From an uncultured bacterium (GTDB taxonomy: Bacteria > Verrucomicrobiota > Kiritimatiellia > RFP12 > UBA1067): a stretch of 32,183 bases of DNA. The DNA is taken from assembly GCA_902776615.1 (NCBI GenBank), contig CACYQU010000024.1:1-32183 (forward strand), given 5' to 3'. The notes below the pieces were generated by a model. That model was not told the DNA's origin and did not search any database. It was given only the letters and a program-made list of their open reading frames with translations. Shown piece after piece: positions 32,001 to 32,183 of this stretch. Within the stretch, counting starts at the first letter, position 1; each line of letters begins with the position of its first letter. The translations under genes and the position numbers were made by a program.

Positions 32001-32183
32001 CTATGGATTTCCTTTTTCCAAGGAATCCATTTCAAGGATAATCTGTTTTTGCACTCCGGACGCCATGAAGTCGCAGGTAAACAGAAGGTTTGTGTCGCCG
32101 CGCTGGATTGCTATGGCGCGGACCCGTTGAATGATGTTACTCACTGTTGACGTGTCATAATAGATGTCAAGTGTATTATGTGA
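32001..32183 (-). CDS. C-terminal end of a gene cut by the window edge
   Basis: The last 60 codons of a minus-strand frame run in from the right edge (SHNTLDIYYDTSTVSNIIQR, then VRAIAIQRGDTNLLFTCDFM and a short tail) and end with TAG at 32001. The tail codons overlap an imperfect hairpin (ATGGATTCC / GGAAATCCAT on the minus strand) that may help end transcription. I cannot assign a family. A GTG within the frame could start a shorter product. Confidence 0.5.
   Translation of the reverse strand, partial: SHNTLDIYYDTSTVSNIIQRVRAIAIQRGDTNLLFTCDFMASGVQKQIILEMDSLEKGNP

Noticed and set aside
1..32183. tRNA, rRNA, integrase or insertion-sequence transposase genes
   Set aside because: I looked for cloverleaf-like signatures and transposase/recombinase motifs on both strands and saw none; the REP-like repeats have no transposase in the window.

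Overview
The window looks like a chromosomal segment of a Gram-negative, moderately GC-rich bacterium of the PVC group, most likely a gut-type Kiritimatiellae or a close relative. This is inferred from several traits together: tandem LamG-like secreted proteins, a GH28-like beta-helix protein, an ExbB-ExbD-ExbD operon ending in a squalene-cyclase-fold protein, a HisH-HisF fusion, and dispersed GGGGACAGTCCCC palindromes. No marker gene fixes the lineage. Every convincing gene lies on the minus strand, so the window reads from right to left.

Left part (1-10561) is an accessory, defence-like region. From its upstream end it holds an AbiEi/AbiEii toxin-antitoxin pair with its own promoter. Next comes a tight six-gene operon (8870 to 1543): a CARF protein of the NE0113 CRISPR ring-nuclease family, a HEPN-methyltransferase fusion, a small UvrD-like SF1 helicase, a 715-residue protein of unknown fold, a DUF1848 iron-sulfur-type protein and a PD-(D/E)XK nuclease. 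Four of the five gene junctions are overlapping or 1 bp apart. No CRISPR array or cas gene is visible, so this looks like a CARF system working outside CRISPR and is the best candidate for an undescribed system. Downstream are very small genes (two tandem membrane peptides, a coiled-coil protein, short cysteine-containing peptides, a lipoprotein fragment).

Middle part (10689-18616) holds a GH28-like secreted protein, a five-repeat LamG-like secreted protein, and a hisHF-rnhB-folP housekeeping operon. The palindrome GGGGACAGTCCCC has entered coding sequence here: five copies in folP and one at the end of hisHF. Related elements lie between genes.

Right-centre part (18647-29511) appears to be one long operon for envelope energetics and transport: a large TPR protein, a small secreted TPR protein, ExbB, two ExbD, a TonB-topology protein with an alpha/alpha-toroid domain, a LolC/E-like permease, a LolD-like ATPase, a DciA-like (DUF721) protein and a ChrA-type transporter.

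Right end (29586-32183) is scarred: a truncated GH28-like pseudogene, an intact lipoprotein of the endonuclease/exonuclease/phosphatase fold, a 55-codon chimeric ORF made of an 88-bp duplicated piece of that gene plus the tail of a LamG-type protein, and a strong promoter. Directly upstream of the promoter are six short palindromes spaced exactly 22 bp apart. A secreted protein of unknown function and a truncated gene close the window.
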